Part shown: positions 8,914 to 18,758 of the stretch, one piece after another | Layout: each line of letters opens with the position of its first letter | Numbering within the stretch: the stretch's first letter is position 1 | Assembly (NCBI GenBank): GCA_945901765.1 | Contig: CAMDLO010000008.1 | Location: 1 to 55,170 of the forward strand | Direction: 5' to 3' | From: Cyanobium sp. NIES-981 | Lineage (GTDB): Bacteria > Cyanobacteriota > Cyanobacteriia > PCC-6307 > Cyanobiaceae | DNA length: 55,170 nt | Made by a program: the position numbers and the translations under genes | The notes under the pieces: model-generated | What the model was told of the DNA's origin: nothing | The model's database searches: none | Seen by the model: the letters and a program-made list of their open reading frames with translations, nothing else

Positions 8914-10111
8914 GCAATGGTCCCTTGCCGCTGAGCAGCTCCAGCAGGAATGCCGAGAAGCCGAGCATCGCCAGGCGTCCGTTCCAGACCTCGGAACTGT
9001 TGTTCCAGCCCCAGGCCCATTTGTCCTGGGGATAGAGCTTCACCGTGGTGGGCAGAGCCGCCGCCTGGTCAAGATTCACCTCAGGGCCCTCAAGGGCCTG
9101 CTGCACAAGACGCGCCAGCCCCGCAATGAACGCCGGGTTGGTATCGAGGGCCGGTACACGGCGGAAATTGGTGATGCCTGCCTCGGTGGCCACCTCGCGG
9201 TACTCGATATCGATTTCCTCGAGCGTCTCGATGTGTTCGCTCACGAAGCTGATCGGCACCACCACCAGATCCTTCACCCCCTGCTCGCCCAGCTCGTGCA
9301 GGGCATCATCGGTGTAGGGCCTGAGCCACTCCACCGGACCGACCCGGCTCTGATAGGCGAGCGTGAAGGGGTTGGCGTGGCCGAGGTCCCTCTGCAGCCG
9401 CTGCATGATCAGCCGGGCGCAGACCTCAATCTCCTGCTGGTAAGGATCCCCGGCCTCTTCCACATAGCTCCTGGGCACGCCATGGGCGCTGAAGAACACA
9501 TGAGCCGTGCTGGGATCGGGGCAGGCCTGGATCTCCCTGGCGATCAGGCCGGCCATCGCCCCCACGTAGCCGGGGTCGTCGTAGTAGCTGCGGATGCAGC
9601 GGATCGGCAACCGCGAGAACGCAGGGTCCGCCTGGCGCAGCCGCTGCAATTCCCGGAAGCTGGAACCACTGGTGCTGATCGAGAAATGGGGGTACAGGGG
9701 CAGCACGACCACCTGATCGATGCCGTCGGCCTTGATGTCGGCAACGGCCGACTCGGTGAAGGGATGCCAATACCGCATCGCCACGTAACTGGTGGCTTCA
9801 ATGCCCTGCTGACGCAGCTGACTCTGCAATTCGCGGGCCTGCTGTTCGGTGATGCGCCGCAGCGGCGAGCCCCCTCCAATCGAGCGGTAGGCGGCCTGCG
9901 ACTTACCGGCACGCAGGCTGCTGATCAGCCAGGCCAGGGGCTTCTGCAACGCCGGTGTCGGCAGGCGGATGATCTCCGGATCAGCGAACAGGTTGTAGAG
10001 AAACGGGCCGACGTCCTGGATCCGCTCCGGCCCGCCGAGATTGAGCAGCAGCACGCCGACCCGGGGACCCGCTGACCCTGAGGCGCTCTGGGAGGGGTCT
10101 GGCTGGACCAT
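8894..10111 (-). CDS. hemH: Ferrochelatase with C-terminal HLIP/CAB-like helix
   Basis: Ferrochelatase inserts Fe2+ into protoporphyrin IX to make protoheme. The family start [13 protein letters not shown] lies near residue 15, and [21 protein letters not shown] holds the conserved SEHIET region. The catalytic His region is [15 protein letters not shown]. The last 45 residues form the chlorophyll-a/b-binding type extension with the motif [20 protein letters not shown], typical of cyanobacterial and plastid ferrochelatases, which anchors the enzyme at the thylakoid and may bind chlorophyll. The frame runs open to 10381, but the ATG at 10111 fits family length (405 residues); the extra part is antisense to the recombinase start. 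Confidence 0.94.
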   Translation of the reverse strand: MVQPDPSQSASGSAGPRVGVLLLNLGGPERIQDVGPFLYNLFADPEIIRLPTPALQKPLAWLISSLRAGKSQAAYRSIGGGSPLRRITEQQARELQSQLRQQGIEATSYVAMRYWHPFTESAVADIKADGIDQVVVLPLYPHFSISTSGSSFRELQRLRQADPAFSRLPIRCIRSYYDDPGYVGAMAGLIAREIQACPDPSTAHVFFSAHGVPRSYVEEAGDPYQQEIEVCARLIMQRLQRDLGHANPFTLAYQSRVGPVEWLRPYTDDALHELGEQGVKDLVVVPISFVSEHIETLEEIDIEYREVATEAGITNFRRVPALDTNPAFIAGLARLVQQALEGPEVNLDQAAALPTTVKLYPQDKWAWGWNNSSEVWNGRLAMLGFSAFLLELLSGKGPLHALGLL

Positions 10112-10224
10112 GCCTGGGTTCCATCGGTGGCGCACCGCCGCCGAGCGTAACGCTGCGCGCCCGGGGCTAGCGGTGTCAGGCGCAGCTCGATACCGTCGGC
10201 CAGCCCTAGAACGCCCCAGCCGGC

Positions 10225-11514
10225 ATGCTGTCGCCCGTCTGCACTGCCGGCGGCGAGCCTCCCCGCTCGGACGACCAGCCGCTCGCCGCTGAGCTGGCAC
10301 GCCGCAACACCGCCCTGGCGGCGGCAGGTGTGACCCTTCGCATCGAGCGCAGGGGGCAACGCCTCGGTCTGCGGGGACCACTACCCGACAAGGCCGGTGG
10401 AAACACCCTGACGGTGCAGCGCATCAGCCTCGGGCTCAGTGCCGACCATGCCGGGCTGGACGAGGCGACCCTGAAAGTGCGCGAGGTGGTGAGCGAGCTG
10501 CAGACCGGGCAGTTCGACTGGGGCCGATGGGGGCGGCCAACCGGCGCGGCCGCCATGCAATCCGGACGGGCAGCCCAATCAGCGGATCTGCCAGCGCCCC
10601 CCCCGCACCGCGACGGTGCAGGCCAGCTGCAGGGGACGCTCGCGGCCTTCGAGCGCTCGTTTTTCAACGAACCCAGGCGCCGCCGCAATCCGGCCGGCAG
10701 CCGCACCACCTGGACCGCCGCCTATCTGCCCTATCTGCGTCGCCTCTCCCGCGCTGCCGGCCAACCCGCGGCACCGGGCGAGACACCGATCGATGCCCGG
10801 CTGCTGGAGCAGACCCTGGAGACCTATGAGCTGGGAAGCCGGAGCCGCCAGCAGTGCGGCACCGCCCTGGCAGCGCTGGCCAGGCACCTGGGCCTGACCC
10901 TGCCCGACGACTGGAGCCAGCGAGCCGGAGGTTACGGGCTGCACGCAGCCCGGTTCAGGCGCCTGCCCAGCGACGCCCAGATCCTGCAGCAGCTGGAGCG
11001 GATTCCCAATCCAGGCTGGCGACTGGCCTACGGCCTGATGGCCACCTACGGACTGCGGAATCATGAGGTTTTCTACTGCGACCTGTCAGCTCTGGCGCCG
11101 GGAGGCGACAAGGTGATCCGCGTGCTGCCCGCGTCCAAGACCGGTGAGCACCAGGTCTGGCCATTTCAACCGGAGTGGGTGGAGCGCTTCGAACTGGAGC
11201 GGCTCGGCAGCGACCCAGGGCTGCTGCCGGCCATTCGAACGGACCTGCGCCACACCACGCTGCAACAGAGCGGCCGGCGGGTGGCCGAGCAATTTCGGCG
11301 CTATGGCCTTGATCTCACCCCTTACGACCTCCGTCACGCCTGGGCGGTACGCACCATTCACATCGGCCTCCCCGACACGGTGGCGGCCCGGATGATGGGC
11401 CATTCCGTGAGCATTCACACCCGCACTTACCACCACTGGATCACGCGGCGGGATCAGCAGCAGGCGGTGGATGCGGCCCTGGAGCGGCTGCATGGCCGGC
11501 AGAGCGCGGCCTGA
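10225..11514 (+). CDS. Chromosomal tyrosine recombinase / phage-integrase-family protein
   Basis: The C-terminal 180 residues match the tyrosine recombinase catalytic domain: Arg in [13 protein letters not shown], Lys in ASKTGEHQ, the box II motif [12 protein letters not shown], His in ARMMGHS and the nucleophile Tyr in IHTRTYHHW. In box II the usual first His of HxxR is Tyr, while the Arg is kept. The N-terminal 150 residues are divergent, with a basic, helical DNA-binding-like part. There is no att-like repeat, phage gene or tRNA nearby, and the gene sits between hemH and cobO. I recall similar integrase-family genes in picocyanobacterial core genomes, so I infer a resident housekeeping recombinase. 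The exact start is uncertain. Confidence 0.8.
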   Translation: MLSPVCTAGGEPPRSDDQPLAAELARRNTALAAAGVTLRIERRGQRLGLRGPLPDKAGGNTLTVQRISLGLSADHAGLDEATLKVREVVSELQTGQFDWGRWGRPTGAAAMQSGRAAQSADLPAPPPHRDGAGQLQGTLAAFERSFFNEPRRRRNPAGSRTTWTAAYLPYLRRLSRAAGQPAAPGETPIDARLLEQTLETYELGSRSRQQCGTALAALARHLGLTLPDDWSQRAGGYGLHAARFRRLPSDAQILQQLERIPNPGWRLAYGLMATYGLRNHEVFYCDLSALAPGGDKVIRVLPASKTGEHQVWPFQPEWVERFELERLGSDPGLLPAIRTDLRHTTLQQSGRRVAEQFRRYGLDLTPYDLRHAWAVRTIHIGLPDTVAARMMGHSVSIHTRTYHHWITRRDQQQAVDAALERLHGRQSAA

Positions 11515-11550
11515 GCAGGCGAGAGTGGCGGAGCGCTGGCAGACAGGCCC

Positions 11551-12237
11551 TTGATTGAACGGAGTGCATCCGCCGCTGGCGAGGGCCTCGACGCCCTCGC
11601 CGCCGAGCTGGGCCCCGGAGGCGAGCTGGCCCCTGAACGGGACGCTGAGGCCTACCGCCGCCGCATGGCGCGTCGCCAGGAGGTGCAGCGGCAGCGGGTC
11701 GGTGAGCGCAGCCTGGAGAAGGGACTGGTGCTGGTGTTCACCGGCGATGGCAAAGGCAAGACCACGGCGGCCCTGGGGCTGGTGCTGCGCACCCTTGGGC
11801 ACGGTGAACAGGTGGCCGTGGTGCAGTTCATCAAGGGCGGCTGGCAGCCGGGTGAAGCCAAGGCCCTGGCGCTGTTCGGCGACGCCCTGCACTGGCACGC
11901 CCTGGGGGAGGGATTCACCTGGGAGACCCAGGACCGGGAGCGCGACCGTCAGCTGGTGCAGCAGGCCTGGCAGCGGTCCTGTGAGTACCTCGCCGATGGC
12001 CACCGCAAGCTGGTGGTGCTTGATGAGGTGAACGTGGCCCTCAAGCTGGGTTATCTGGAGGTGGAGGAGGTGTTGAGCGGCCTCAACCTGCGCCCGGAGC
12101 TCACCCACGTGGCACTGACCGGGCGGGGAGCACCGCCGGCCTTGCTGCAGCGGGCTGATCTGGTGACGGAGATGAAGCTGGTGCGCCACCCCTTCCGTGA
12201 ACAGGGGGTCAAGGCCCAGCAAGGGATCGAATACTGA
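11551..12237 (+). CDS. cobO: Cob(I)yrinic acid a,c-diamide adenosyltransferase (BtuR/CobO type)
   Basis: This enzyme transfers the adenosyl group of ATP to corrinoid cobalt in adenosylcobalamin synthesis or salvage. The Walker A type motif FTGDGKGKTTAALGL, the following VAVVQFIKGGW, GEGFTWETQDRERD and VVLDEVNVAL, and the final LTGRGAPPALLQRADLVTEM are diagnostic. The start used is a TTG at 11551; about 50 Glu/Arg-rich residues precede the domain, so a later start is possible. It follows the recombinase by 36 bp. The distant cobK at 34311 belongs to the same pathway. Confidence 0.92.
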   Translation: MIERSASAAGEGLDALAAELGPGGELAPERDAEAYRRRMARRQEVQRQRVGERSLEKGLVLVFTGDGKGKTTAALGLVLRTLGHGEQVAVVQFIKGGWQPGEAKALALFGDALHWHALGEGFTWETQDRERDRQLVQQAWQRSCEYLADGHRKLVVLDEVNVALKLGYLEVEEVLSGLNLRPELTHVALTGRGAPPALLQRADLVTEMKLVRHPFREQGVKAQQGIEY

Positions 12238-12327
12238 ACAGCGCCGGGGATCTGTCCTGCGCCGGGGATCGGTGGAGCTTGAGCCGGGATTGGCCTAGGG
12301 CCCTGCAGAGCGGGCCAAGGGGCGCGC

Positions 12328-12534
12328 TCAACCCTCCGCGGGCCTCTCCAGATCACGGCGCACGGCCCCAATGGCCGCCAGCAGGGTGCTCAGTCCGCTC
12401 ACCAGCAGAGCCTGGTGCACCTCGGCCCGTCGCCAGATGGCGGGATCGGCACTGGCCTGCTCGAGCGCAGAGAGGCTGAGACGGAGCAGGGGTTGATCGG
12501 CGGGTTCCGGAGCCGTCGGAGGGGACGTGGCCAT
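12328..12534 (-). CDS. Small hypothetical protein
   Basis: The 68-residue frame starts with ATG and reads MATSPPTAPEPADQPLLRLS, then a helical stretch with a weakly hydrophobic segment (HQALLVSGLSTLLAAIGAV) and a charged end. It lies alone on the minus strand between cobO and pyrH. The amino-acid pattern looks protein-like, but no family is recognised. Confidence 0.5.
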   Translation of the reverse strand: MATSPPTAPEPADQPLLRLSLSALEQASADPAIWRRAEVHQALLVSGLSTLLAAIGAVRRDLERPAEG

Positions 12535-12650
12535 CGACCTCTGCAGCGGCAGGCGCGGAACTGACCCACTGAAGCGTCCGAAAGGCCTGCGGGCAAGCCG
12601 GCGGCCGTGGGGATTGCTACGGTGCGGGACATCCAGGGACGCCGGGCCAG

Positions 12651-13358
12651 ATGGGCTTCAAGCGGGTTCTGCTCAAACTGAGCGGCGAAGCGCTGATGGG
12701 GGAGCAGGGGTACGGCATCGATCCTGCCATCGTGCAATCCATCGCCTGCGATGTGGCGGCCTGCGTGGCCGATGGCACCGAGCTGGCGATCGTGGTTGGG
12801 GGAGGGAACATCTTCCGGGGCCTGAAGGGCTCAGCCGCCGGCATGGATCGGGCCACCGCCGACTACGTGGGCATGCTCGCCACCGTGATGAATGCCATCA
12901 CCCTCCAGGACGGCCTGGAGCGGGCCGGCGTGCCGACACGGGTGCAGAGCGCCATTTCCATGCAGGAGGTGGCCGAGCCCTACATCCGTCGCAAGGCGAT
13001 CCGCCACATGGAGAAGGGGCGGGTGGTGATCTTCGCGGCAGGAACCGGCAACCCGTTCTTCACCACAGACACCACAGCCGCCCTGCGGGCTGCGGAGATC
13101 AATGCCGACGTGGTGTTCAAAGCGACAAAAGTGGACGGGGTGTACGACAAGGACCCTGCCAAGCATGCCGATGCCCGCCGCTACGAGAGTCTCACCTTCC
13201 TGGAGGTGCTCAGCGGCGAACTGGCGGTGATGGACGGCGCCGCCATTGCCCTCTGCAAGGACAATGCGATCCCGATCGTGGTGTTTGATCTGTTCGGCCC
13301 CGGCAACATCGGCCGAGCCGTGCGGGGTGAGCCGATCGGCACCCGCATTCACCCCTGA
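12651..13358 (+). CDS. pyrH: UMP kinase
   Basis: PyrH phosphorylates UMP to UDP and is the hexameric bacterial amino-acid-kinase-type enzyme. Seen are the start [20 protein letters not shown], the glycine loop [11 protein letters not shown] near residue 45, [30 protein letters not shown], and the C-terminus [14 protein letters not shown]. Length (235) is normal. It is 21 bp ahead of frr, the standard pyrH-frr arrangement, and both are probably co-transcribed. Confidence 0.96.
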   Translation: MGFKRVLLKLSGEALMGEQGYGIDPAIVQSIACDVAACVADGTELAIVVGGGNIFRGLKGSAAGMDRATADYVGMLATVMNAITLQDGLERAGVPTRVQSAISMQEVAEPYIRRKAIRHMEKGRVVIFAAGTGNPFFTTDTTAALRAAEINADVVFKATKVDGVYDKDPAKHADARRYESLTFLEVLSGELAVMDGAAIALCKDNAIPIVVFDLFGPGNIGRAVRGEPIGTRIHP

Positions 13359-13379
13359 GCCCCCAGCTGAGCGACCGTC

Positions 13380-13919
13380 ATGGATCTGGAAGCAACGATG
13401 CGCAAATCGGTCGAAGCGGCCCTGCGCAACTTCAACACCATCCGCACTGGTCGGGCCAATCCCTCCCTGCTCGACAAGATCACCATCGAGTACTACGGCG
13501 CCGAGACCCCGCTGAAGTCACTGGCCTCCCTCACCACACCCGATTCCCAGACCATCCAGATCCAACCGTTTGACCAGGGATCGATCAACCTGATCGAAAA
13601 GGCGATCGCCATGAGCGATCTGGGTCTTACCTGCAACAACGACGGCAAGGTGATCCGGATCAACATTCCTCCACTGACCGAAGACCGGCGCAAGGAGTTG
13701 TGCAAGATCGCTGCAAAATATGCCGAAGAAGGCAAAGTAGCCCTGCGCAATAACCGTCGCGACGGCATCGACCGGATCAAGAAACAGGAAAAAGAGGGGT
13801 CGCTCTCTGAAGATCAGAGCCGTGATGAACAGGAGAGTGTCCAGAAACTGACCGATCGCTTCATCACCGAACTGGAAAAACACCTGGCTGAGAAGGAAGC
13901 CGAAATCCTCAAGGTGTGA
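13380..13919 (+). CDS. frr: Ribosome recycling factor
   Basis: RRF splits post-termination ribosomes together with EF-G. The 179-residue product shows the three-helix domain start ([20 protein letters not shown]), the domain II segment [20 protein letters not shown], and the C-terminal helices [20 protein letters not shown] and [17 protein letters not shown]. Its TGA overlaps the GTG start of the next gene (GTGA), implying translational coupling. Confidence 0.96.
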   Translation: MDLEATMRKSVEAALRNFNTIRTGRANPSLLDKITIEYYGAETPLKSLASLTTPDSQTIQIQPFDQGSINLIEKAIAMSDLGLTCNNDGKVIRINIPPLTEDRRKELCKIAAKYAEEGKVALRNNRRDGIDRIKKQEKEGSLSEDQSRDEQESVQKLTDRFITELEKHLAEKEAEILKV

Positions 13920-15115
13920 GCAGCGCTGGCCTCGGTGCCGGCTGGCCATTCCCGCCGGACTCGCCTGCAGTGCACGATGTGATCGTGGTGGGAGCCGGGG
14001 CCGCGGGCGCCGCCGCCGCCGCCCAGCTCGCCAGCTGCGGGCGCTCCGTGCTCGTGCTGGATCAGAGCCGCTTTCCGCGCCGAAAGGCCTGTGGAGGCGG
14101 CATGGCGGCGTCCGTGCAGAGCTGGTTTCCCTTTGACCTCAGGCCCGTGGTGGAGGCCGTGATCCAGCGGGTGCGCTTCACCTGGGATCTGGCCGACCCT
14201 GTGCTCGCCGAACTACCGGGCCAGGCTCCATTCTGGATCGTGCAGCGCTCCCGGCTGGACGCCTATCTGATGGAACTGGCCCAGCAGGCCGGCGCCCAGT
14301 TCCTGACCGGTTCTGCAGTGGAGCGCATTTGGTCGGATTCGGGCCAATGGTGGGTGCAGCTGGCCGGGATGCCTCAACGGCGCTTCGGGGCCCGCTCCGT
14401 GGTGGTGGCGGATGGCTCCGCGTCCAGGCATGCCGCTGCCCTGGGGCTGGGCCCCCGTCAACCCCGCTTTGCAGCAACCGTGTCGGTGGAGCTGGACGGA
14501 ACGGTGACAGACCCCAGCACCGCCCACTTCGGCTTCGGCCTCATTCCGCAGGGCTTCTGCTGGGCTTTTCCGCGTCAGAACGGCTACAGCATCGGTCTCG
14601 GCAGTTTCCTCGGGCGCCCCAGCGACGATCCCACCTTTGCACGGCAGGCGGATGCGGTGCTGGCCCGGCTGCTGCCGAGTCTGGGATTTGCCGCCGGCGC
14701 CGGCACTCGCACGAGCGGTCAGCTGCGGGTCTGGAACGGCCATGAGCCCCTGCATGGCGACGGCATCGTCGTCATCGGCGATGCCGCCTCGCTCTGCGAC
14801 CCCTTTCTGGCTGAAGGGCTGCGGCCAGCCCTGCTGAGCGGAACCCGCGCGGCCGAAGCCCTGGACCGCTGGCTGGGCGGCGAGCACGGCGCCCTGGCCG
14901 GCTACAGCGCCGGCATGCGCCGGGACTGGGGTGAATCAATGGCCTGGGGCCGACGGATCGCCCAGGTGTTCTACCGGGTTCCGAAGGTCGGGTACCAGCT
15001 CGGCGTGAAGCGAGCCACGGCACCGCAGCGCATCGCCCAGATCCTGGCTGGAGAGATGGGCTACGGCGACATCGCCCAACGGGTGATCCGCCGCCTGCTC
15101 TTCCAGCGGCACTGA
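13916..15115 (+). CDS. Geranylgeranyl-reductase-family FAD oxidoreductase
   Basis: The protein (399 residues) has an N-terminal FAD-binding motif [19 protein letters not shown], then [15 protein letters not shown], the signature of the geranylgeranyl reductase/lycopene-cyclase-like flavoprotein family. A central [17 protein letters not shown] and C-terminal [21 protein letters not shown] complete the FAD fold. Members reduce prenyl chains of chlorophyll, quinones or lipids; this one is probably a paralogue rather than ChlP, since the sequence is short and divergent. It begins at GTG 13916, overlapping frr by 4 nt. Substrate is unknown. Confidence 0.82.
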   Translation: MSSAGLGAGWPFPPDSPAVHDVIVVGAGAAGAAAAAQLASCGRSVLVLDQSRFPRRKACGGGMAASVQSWFPFDLRPVVEAVIQRVRFTWDLADPVLAELPGQAPFWIVQRSRLDAYLMELAQQAGAQFLTGSAVERIWSDSGQWWVQLAGMPQRRFGARSVVVADGSASRHAAALGLGPRQPRFAATVSVELDGTVTDPSTAHFGFGLIPQGFCWAFPRQNGYSIGLGSFLGRPSDDPTFARQADAVLARLLPSLGFAAGAGTRTSGQLRVWNGHEPLHGDGIVVIGDAASLCDPFLAEGLRPALLSGTRAAEALDRWLGGEHGALAGYSAGMRRDWGESMAWGRRIAQVFYRVPKVGYQLGVKRATAPQRIAQILAGEMGYGDIAQRVIRRLLFQRH

Positions 15116-15121
15116 AGCCGT

Positions 15122-15499
15122 TCAGATCCGGGTGCAATCCTTGAGCTGCCGCAGGCGCTGATCGATCGAGCCGAGCAGCTCGATGGCAAACATCGGCGCT
15201 TCCTGAACAGCGAACAGGAACTTCTCACGATTCATCACCAGCAAGCGGCAGGGGGTGATGGCTTTGGCGTCGCCATAGCGGCGATGCTCGTTGGTCACCA
15301 GAGCTCCAGCACCAAACACATCGCCGGCATTGATCTGCTCGTGGCCCTCGTCGCCATTCCAGCTGAGCTGCACCTCACCCTCCAGCAAACCGAACATGCA
15401 GTCGCCGGGCTCACCGGAACGAAAAATCAGATCGCCAGGCTCAACAGCGATCACCTCACCGGTGCTGGCCAGGGCGCGCATGGTGTCGAGAGCGTTCAC
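15122..15499 (-). CDS. Cyclic-nucleotide-binding (CRP-like sensor) domain protein without HTH
   Basis: About 125 residues from the GTG at 15499 form a single cNMP-binding beta-roll: GEVIAVEPGDLIFRSGEPGD, CMFGLLEGEVQLSW, INAGDVFGAGALVT and CRLLVMNREKFLF. No DNA-binding helix-turn-helix follows; the protein ends with a helix IDQRLRQLKDCTRI. The usual phosphate-binding cassette (GELAL...R) is only partly matched (GDVFGAGALVTNEHRR), so ligand binding is uncertain. The frame is open to 15583, but the upstream residues look unrelated. It converges with the flavoprotein gene 6 bp away. Confidence 0.75.
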   Translation of the reverse strand: MNALDTMRALASTGEVIAVEPGDLIFRSGEPGDCMFGLLEGEVQLSWNGDEGHEQINAGDVFGAGALVTNEHRRYGDAKAITPCRLLVMNREKFLFAVQEAPMFAIELLGSIDQRLRQLKDCTRI

Positions 15500-15562
15500 G
15501 GAATCAGAACCCCGGCAAAGACAACAACCCACTCTGAAGCAGGCAGTTGAAGGGAGGATTAA

Positions 15563-15594
15563 GGCCTGAATGGGCCGGGGCAACCAGTCAGGCC
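15563..15594 (-). terminator. Possible terminator downstream of tal
   Basis: On the minus strand, just after the tal stop, GGCCTGA (15594-15588) pairs with TCAGGCC (15569-15563) across an 18-nt loop and is followed by TTAAT. The stem is short and the tail weak, so this is tentative. Confidence 0.25.
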
Positions 15595-15609
15595 ACAGGG
15601 AATGGCCGC

Positions 15610-16785
15610 TTAGGCGGACTGGGCCAGAGCGAGAGCCGCGCCGAGTCCACCGCGCACATCCTCCGGCGCCAATCGACCATCGTTATCGGTGTCGAGAGCA
15701 GCAAAGACCGCGTCGCTGCCCAGCCACTCCTCACGGGTGATGCAACCGTCGCCATCGAGATCATTCAGCAGGAAGATCTCGTGCACCGCATGGCCGAAAG
15801 CGGCACCGCCCTCCAGCTCCGCCAGGCGATGGGCCAGCTGGGCCTCCAGGGTCTCGATCGCCTTGCAGAAGCCGCGAATACCTTCGTCCAGTTTTTCAGT
15901 CGCCATTTGATCAGCAGACAGCATCTCCCGGAACGAGGGCTCGTCGAGGTGGATCTGGGCCTCGGTGGGAGCAGGGTCGAAAGCATTGAGCTTGCGCTCG
16001 AGCACCCCATCGGTGCGGCGCAGTTGATCGAGCAGCGCCGGCGAGATGGTGAGCAGGTCACAGCCGGCCAGCTCGATAATCTCATCGGTGTTGCGGAAAC
16101 TGGCGCCCATCACCTCCGTTTTGTAGCCATACGTCTTGAAATAGTTGAAGATCTGGGTGACCGAAACCACACCGGGATCCTCTGGACCGGGATAGCTGTC
16201 ACGACCGGTACTCTTCTTGTACCAGTCGAGAATTCGGCCAACAAATGGAGAAATCAGCGTAATGCCGGCTTCGGCACAGGCCACCGCCTGAGCAAAGCTG
16301 AACAGCAGCGTGAGATTGCAGTGAATACCTTCTTTTTCGAGCTGCTCAGCCGCACAGATCCCCTCCCATGTGGAGGCCACCTTGATCAGCACGCGGTCGT
16401 TGCTGATGCCAGCGGCGTTGTAGAGACCGATCAGCTTGCGTGCCTTGGCGATGGTGGCTTCGGTGTCATAGCTGAGGCGTGCATCCACCTCAGTCGAGAC
16501 CCGGCCGGGCACGATCTTGAGAATCTCCTTGCCAAAGGTCACACAGATTTCATCGAGGGCTTCTCGCACCACCGCATCAGCGCCGGCATCAGCACCGACC
16601 GCCTGGCGCGATTCCCGCAGCGAGCGGTCGATCAGCTCCTGATAGGCGGGAATCTGGGCTGCCGCCAGGATCAGTGAGGGGTTGGTGGTGGCGTCACGAG
16701 GGGTGAACTGGCGAATCGCGTCGAGGTCACCGGTGTCGGCGACCACAACGGTCATGGCGGCGAGTTGATCGAGAAGGTTGGCCAT
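15610..16785 (-). CDS. tal: Transaldolase with C-terminal EF-hand pair
   Basis: Transaldolase moves a dihydroxyacetone unit between sugar phosphates in the pentose phosphate pathway. The start [20 protein letters not shown] and the motif [15 protein letters not shown] are diagnostic of the TalB type; the Schiff-base Lys lies in [14 protein letters not shown], and [14 protein letters not shown] follows. The core ends near residue 325; it is followed by two EF-hand loops, [15 protein letters not shown] and [15 protein letters not shown], both with the DxDxDG pattern, so Ca2+ binding is likely. The product is 391 residues against about 316 for E. coli TalB. The upstream gene is ftsI. Confidence 0.93.
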   Translation of the reverse strand: MANLLDQLAAMTVVVADTGDLDAIRQFTPRDATTNPSLILAAAQIPAYQELIDRSLRESRQAVGADAGADAVVREALDEICVTFGKEILKIVPGRVSTEVDARLSYDTEATIAKARKLIGLYNAAGISNDRVLIKVASTWEGICAAEQLEKEGIHCNLTLLFSFAQAVACAEAGITLISPFVGRILDWYKKSTGRDSYPGPEDPGVVSVTQIFNYFKTYGYKTEVMGASFRNTDEIIELAGCDLLTISPALLDQLRRTDGVLERKLNAFDPAPTEAQIHLDEPSFREMLSADQMATEKLDEGIRGFCKAIETLEAQLAHRLAELEGGAAFGHAVHEIFLLNDLDGDGCITREEWLGSDAVFAALDTDNDGRLAPEDVRGGLGAALALAQSA

Positions 16786-16938
16786 GGTTGCCTGATGGGC
16801 GGAATGCCTGGCGAGCAGCCGAGGTGGTGGTCGCCCACCGGGCTGCGGTGTTCAGCGTCAAGGTAGCCAGCTCTGCCGGGAGAATCCCGTCAAGATCAAG
16901 CGGGTTGCGTGTTCAGCAACACAGAGCCATGGCGGTGC

Positions 16939-18753
16939 TCAGCGGGGGGGCTTGGCGGCGCCCAGCTCAGCAGGGCGGGAAGGGGGAATGCTCTCGAGCA
17001 CCAGCAGCGCATCGATGATCTGGCGAGCGACCGGCGCTGCCACCGTCGATCCGTAGGCATTGCCGCCCTTGGGCTCATCCACCACGACGAGCACCACATA
17101 ACGGGGATCATCGATGGGGAGATGGCCCACGAAACTGGTGATCAGGGCGCCAGGGATATAAACACCGCGTTCAGCCTTCTGGGCCGTGCCGGTCTTGCCA
17201 CCGATCCGGTAGCCAGGCACGCGGATCCCCAGGCTGGCGCTGTTGGTCACCACCGTCTCCATCCAGCCCATCACTGTGCGCGTCACCTGCGGGTCCAGCA
17301 CCTGCAGACCACTGGCTCGCGGTGCAGGCGCCAGGGCGTCACCAGAACGCATCCCGCGGGTGATGTGCGGACTGACCAGCCGGCCGCCGTTGGCGAGCAT
17401 GGCGTGCAGCTGCACGAGCTTGAGCGGGGTGAGCGAGAAGCCCTGGCCGAAGGCCGCCACTGCCGGTTCGATCGCATGACCGGTGAACACGTTGCGGGGC
17501 TTCAGTTCGCCGGCAACCGCGCCAGGCAGATCCGTATCCGGCCTGGTGTCGATGCCGATCGTGCGCAACCAGTGCCAGAAGCGATCGCGCTTGATGGTGG
17601 CCATCGCATTGACCATGCCCACATTGCTGGAGACTTCCAGCACCGTTGGAAAATCGATCACCCCATTGCCCTGGCGGTTGGCGTTGAAGATCGGCCAGCC
17701 ACCGATGCTGAGCTGGCCGCTGTCGTGGACCGTGCCCTTGGGATCGATGCCCTTTTCCTGCAGAGCGATGGCCAGATTGATCGGCTTGAAGGTCGATCCC
17801 GGCTCGTAGAGATCCTGCACCGACCACTCCCGGAACAGGGCGGGGCTGGCCTGCCAGAACCGGTTCGGGTCGTAGCTGGGGTAGGACGCCAGGGCGAGCA
17901 TCTCGCCGTTGCGAACGTCCATCACCAGCGCCGCAGCCCGTTTGGCACTCCATTTCTTCACCTGATTGGCCAGTGCCTGCTGGGCCACCTGCTGCAAGCG
18001 GGCATCCAGGGTGAGCTGCAGCCTCAGGTCATCCCCGTACAGGGAGCCCGCACTGAGTCCTTCCGGCAGCGGCGTGCCGTCGGCACCACGCCGCATGCTC
18101 ACCGTCGTTTCCTGACGCTTGAGATCCCGGTCCTGGCTCTGCTCGAGTCCGGCCTGGGGGACGCGCTCGAGGTTGAGGAAGCCCACCACATTGGCAAACA
18201 GACTTCCCTGGGGATAGATCCGCTGTGGGTAGGCCTCCAGATCAAGGCCGCTGATGCCGAGGCGACCGATGCGGGCGGCGGTTTCGGGATCGATATCCGA
18301 GCGGAGCTTCACGCCGCTGCGGCGGCCGGCCATGGTCTCGAGCAGGCTGTCGGCAGGAACCGCCAGAACCACCGCCAACCGAGCGGCCACCTCTTCAGGG
18401 CGACGAACCTTCTGGGGATCATCACCGGGAAAATTGAAATAACGGGGGTGAGCCCAGAGCGTGAATCGCTCCTCATCCAGGGCCACAAGCCGGCCGGCCC
18501 GATCGACGATCGTGCGGCGCTTGCCCAGCGGACGCTCGGACTGGGTCTGAATGGCGCGGGCCTTGGTCTGCAGATTGCGGGTGTCGACCACCTGCAGCCA
18601 GGCCAACCGCACAGCGAGACCACCCAGACCGAGGCTGAGCAGCAGATAGACCGCAACCAATCGGTGGTTGGGCAGGGTCTGGATCGGCACAACCCTGGAG
18701 CGACGCTGTGCCCGGGGCGCGCCGGTGGGTCTGGTGCCCGGAGCCTGGGCCAT
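16939..18753 (-). CDS. ftsI: Penicillin-binding protein 2 / FtsI-type septal transpeptidase
   Basis: This class B PBP cross-links septal peptidoglycan. A basic N-terminus precedes one membrane anchor (LVAVYLLLSLGLGGLAVRLA, about 31-50), followed by the pedestal domain. The transpeptidase domain holds the nucleophile in GSTFKPINLA (about residue 318), SSNVGM (about 372) and KTGTAQ (about 518). The 604-residue length is normal. Directly upstream, 5 bp away, is a single-span FtsL-like protein, the usual ftsL-ftsI arrangement. Downstream is tal. Confidence 0.94.
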   Translation of the reverse strand: MAQAPGTRPTGAPRAQRRSRVVPIQTLPNHRLVAVYLLLSLGLGGLAVRLAWLQVVDTRNLQTKARAIQTQSERPLGKRRTIVDRAGRLVALDEERFTLWAHPRYFNFPGDDPQKVRRPEEVAARLAVVLAVPADSLLETMAGRRSGVKLRSDIDPETAARIGRLGISGLDLEAYPQRIYPQGSLFANVVGFLNLERVPQAGLEQSQDRDLKRQETTVSMRRGADGTPLPEGLSAGSLYGDDLRLQLTLDARLQQVAQQALANQVKKWSAKRAAALVMDVRNGEMLALASYPSYDPNRFWQASPALFREWSVQDLYEPGSTFKPINLAIALQEKGIDPKGTVHDSGQLSIGGWPIFNANRQGNGVIDFPTVLEVSSNVGMVNAMATIKRDRFWHWLRTIGIDTRPDTDLPGAVAGELKPRNVFTGHAIEPAVAAFGQGFSLTPLKLVQLHAMLANGGRLVSPHITRGMRSGDALAPAPRASGLQVLDPQVTRTVMGWMETVVTNSASLGIRVPGYRIGGKTGTAQKAERGVYIPGALITSFVGHLPIDDPRYVVLVVVDEPKGGNAYGSTVAAPVARQIIDALLVLESIPPSRPAELGAAKPPR

Positions 18754-18758
18754 CGTGA

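Noticed and set aside
10225-11514. Integrase-family gene as a sign of a genomic island or prophage
   Set aside because: No phage genes, tRNA, att-like repeats or composition change; flanked by hemH and cobO and co-directional with core genes.
11515-11550. Cobalamin riboswitch ahead of cobO
   Set aside because: Only 36 bp separate cobO from the recombinase gene, far too short for a B12 riboswitch; nothing like a B12 box was seen before cobK either.
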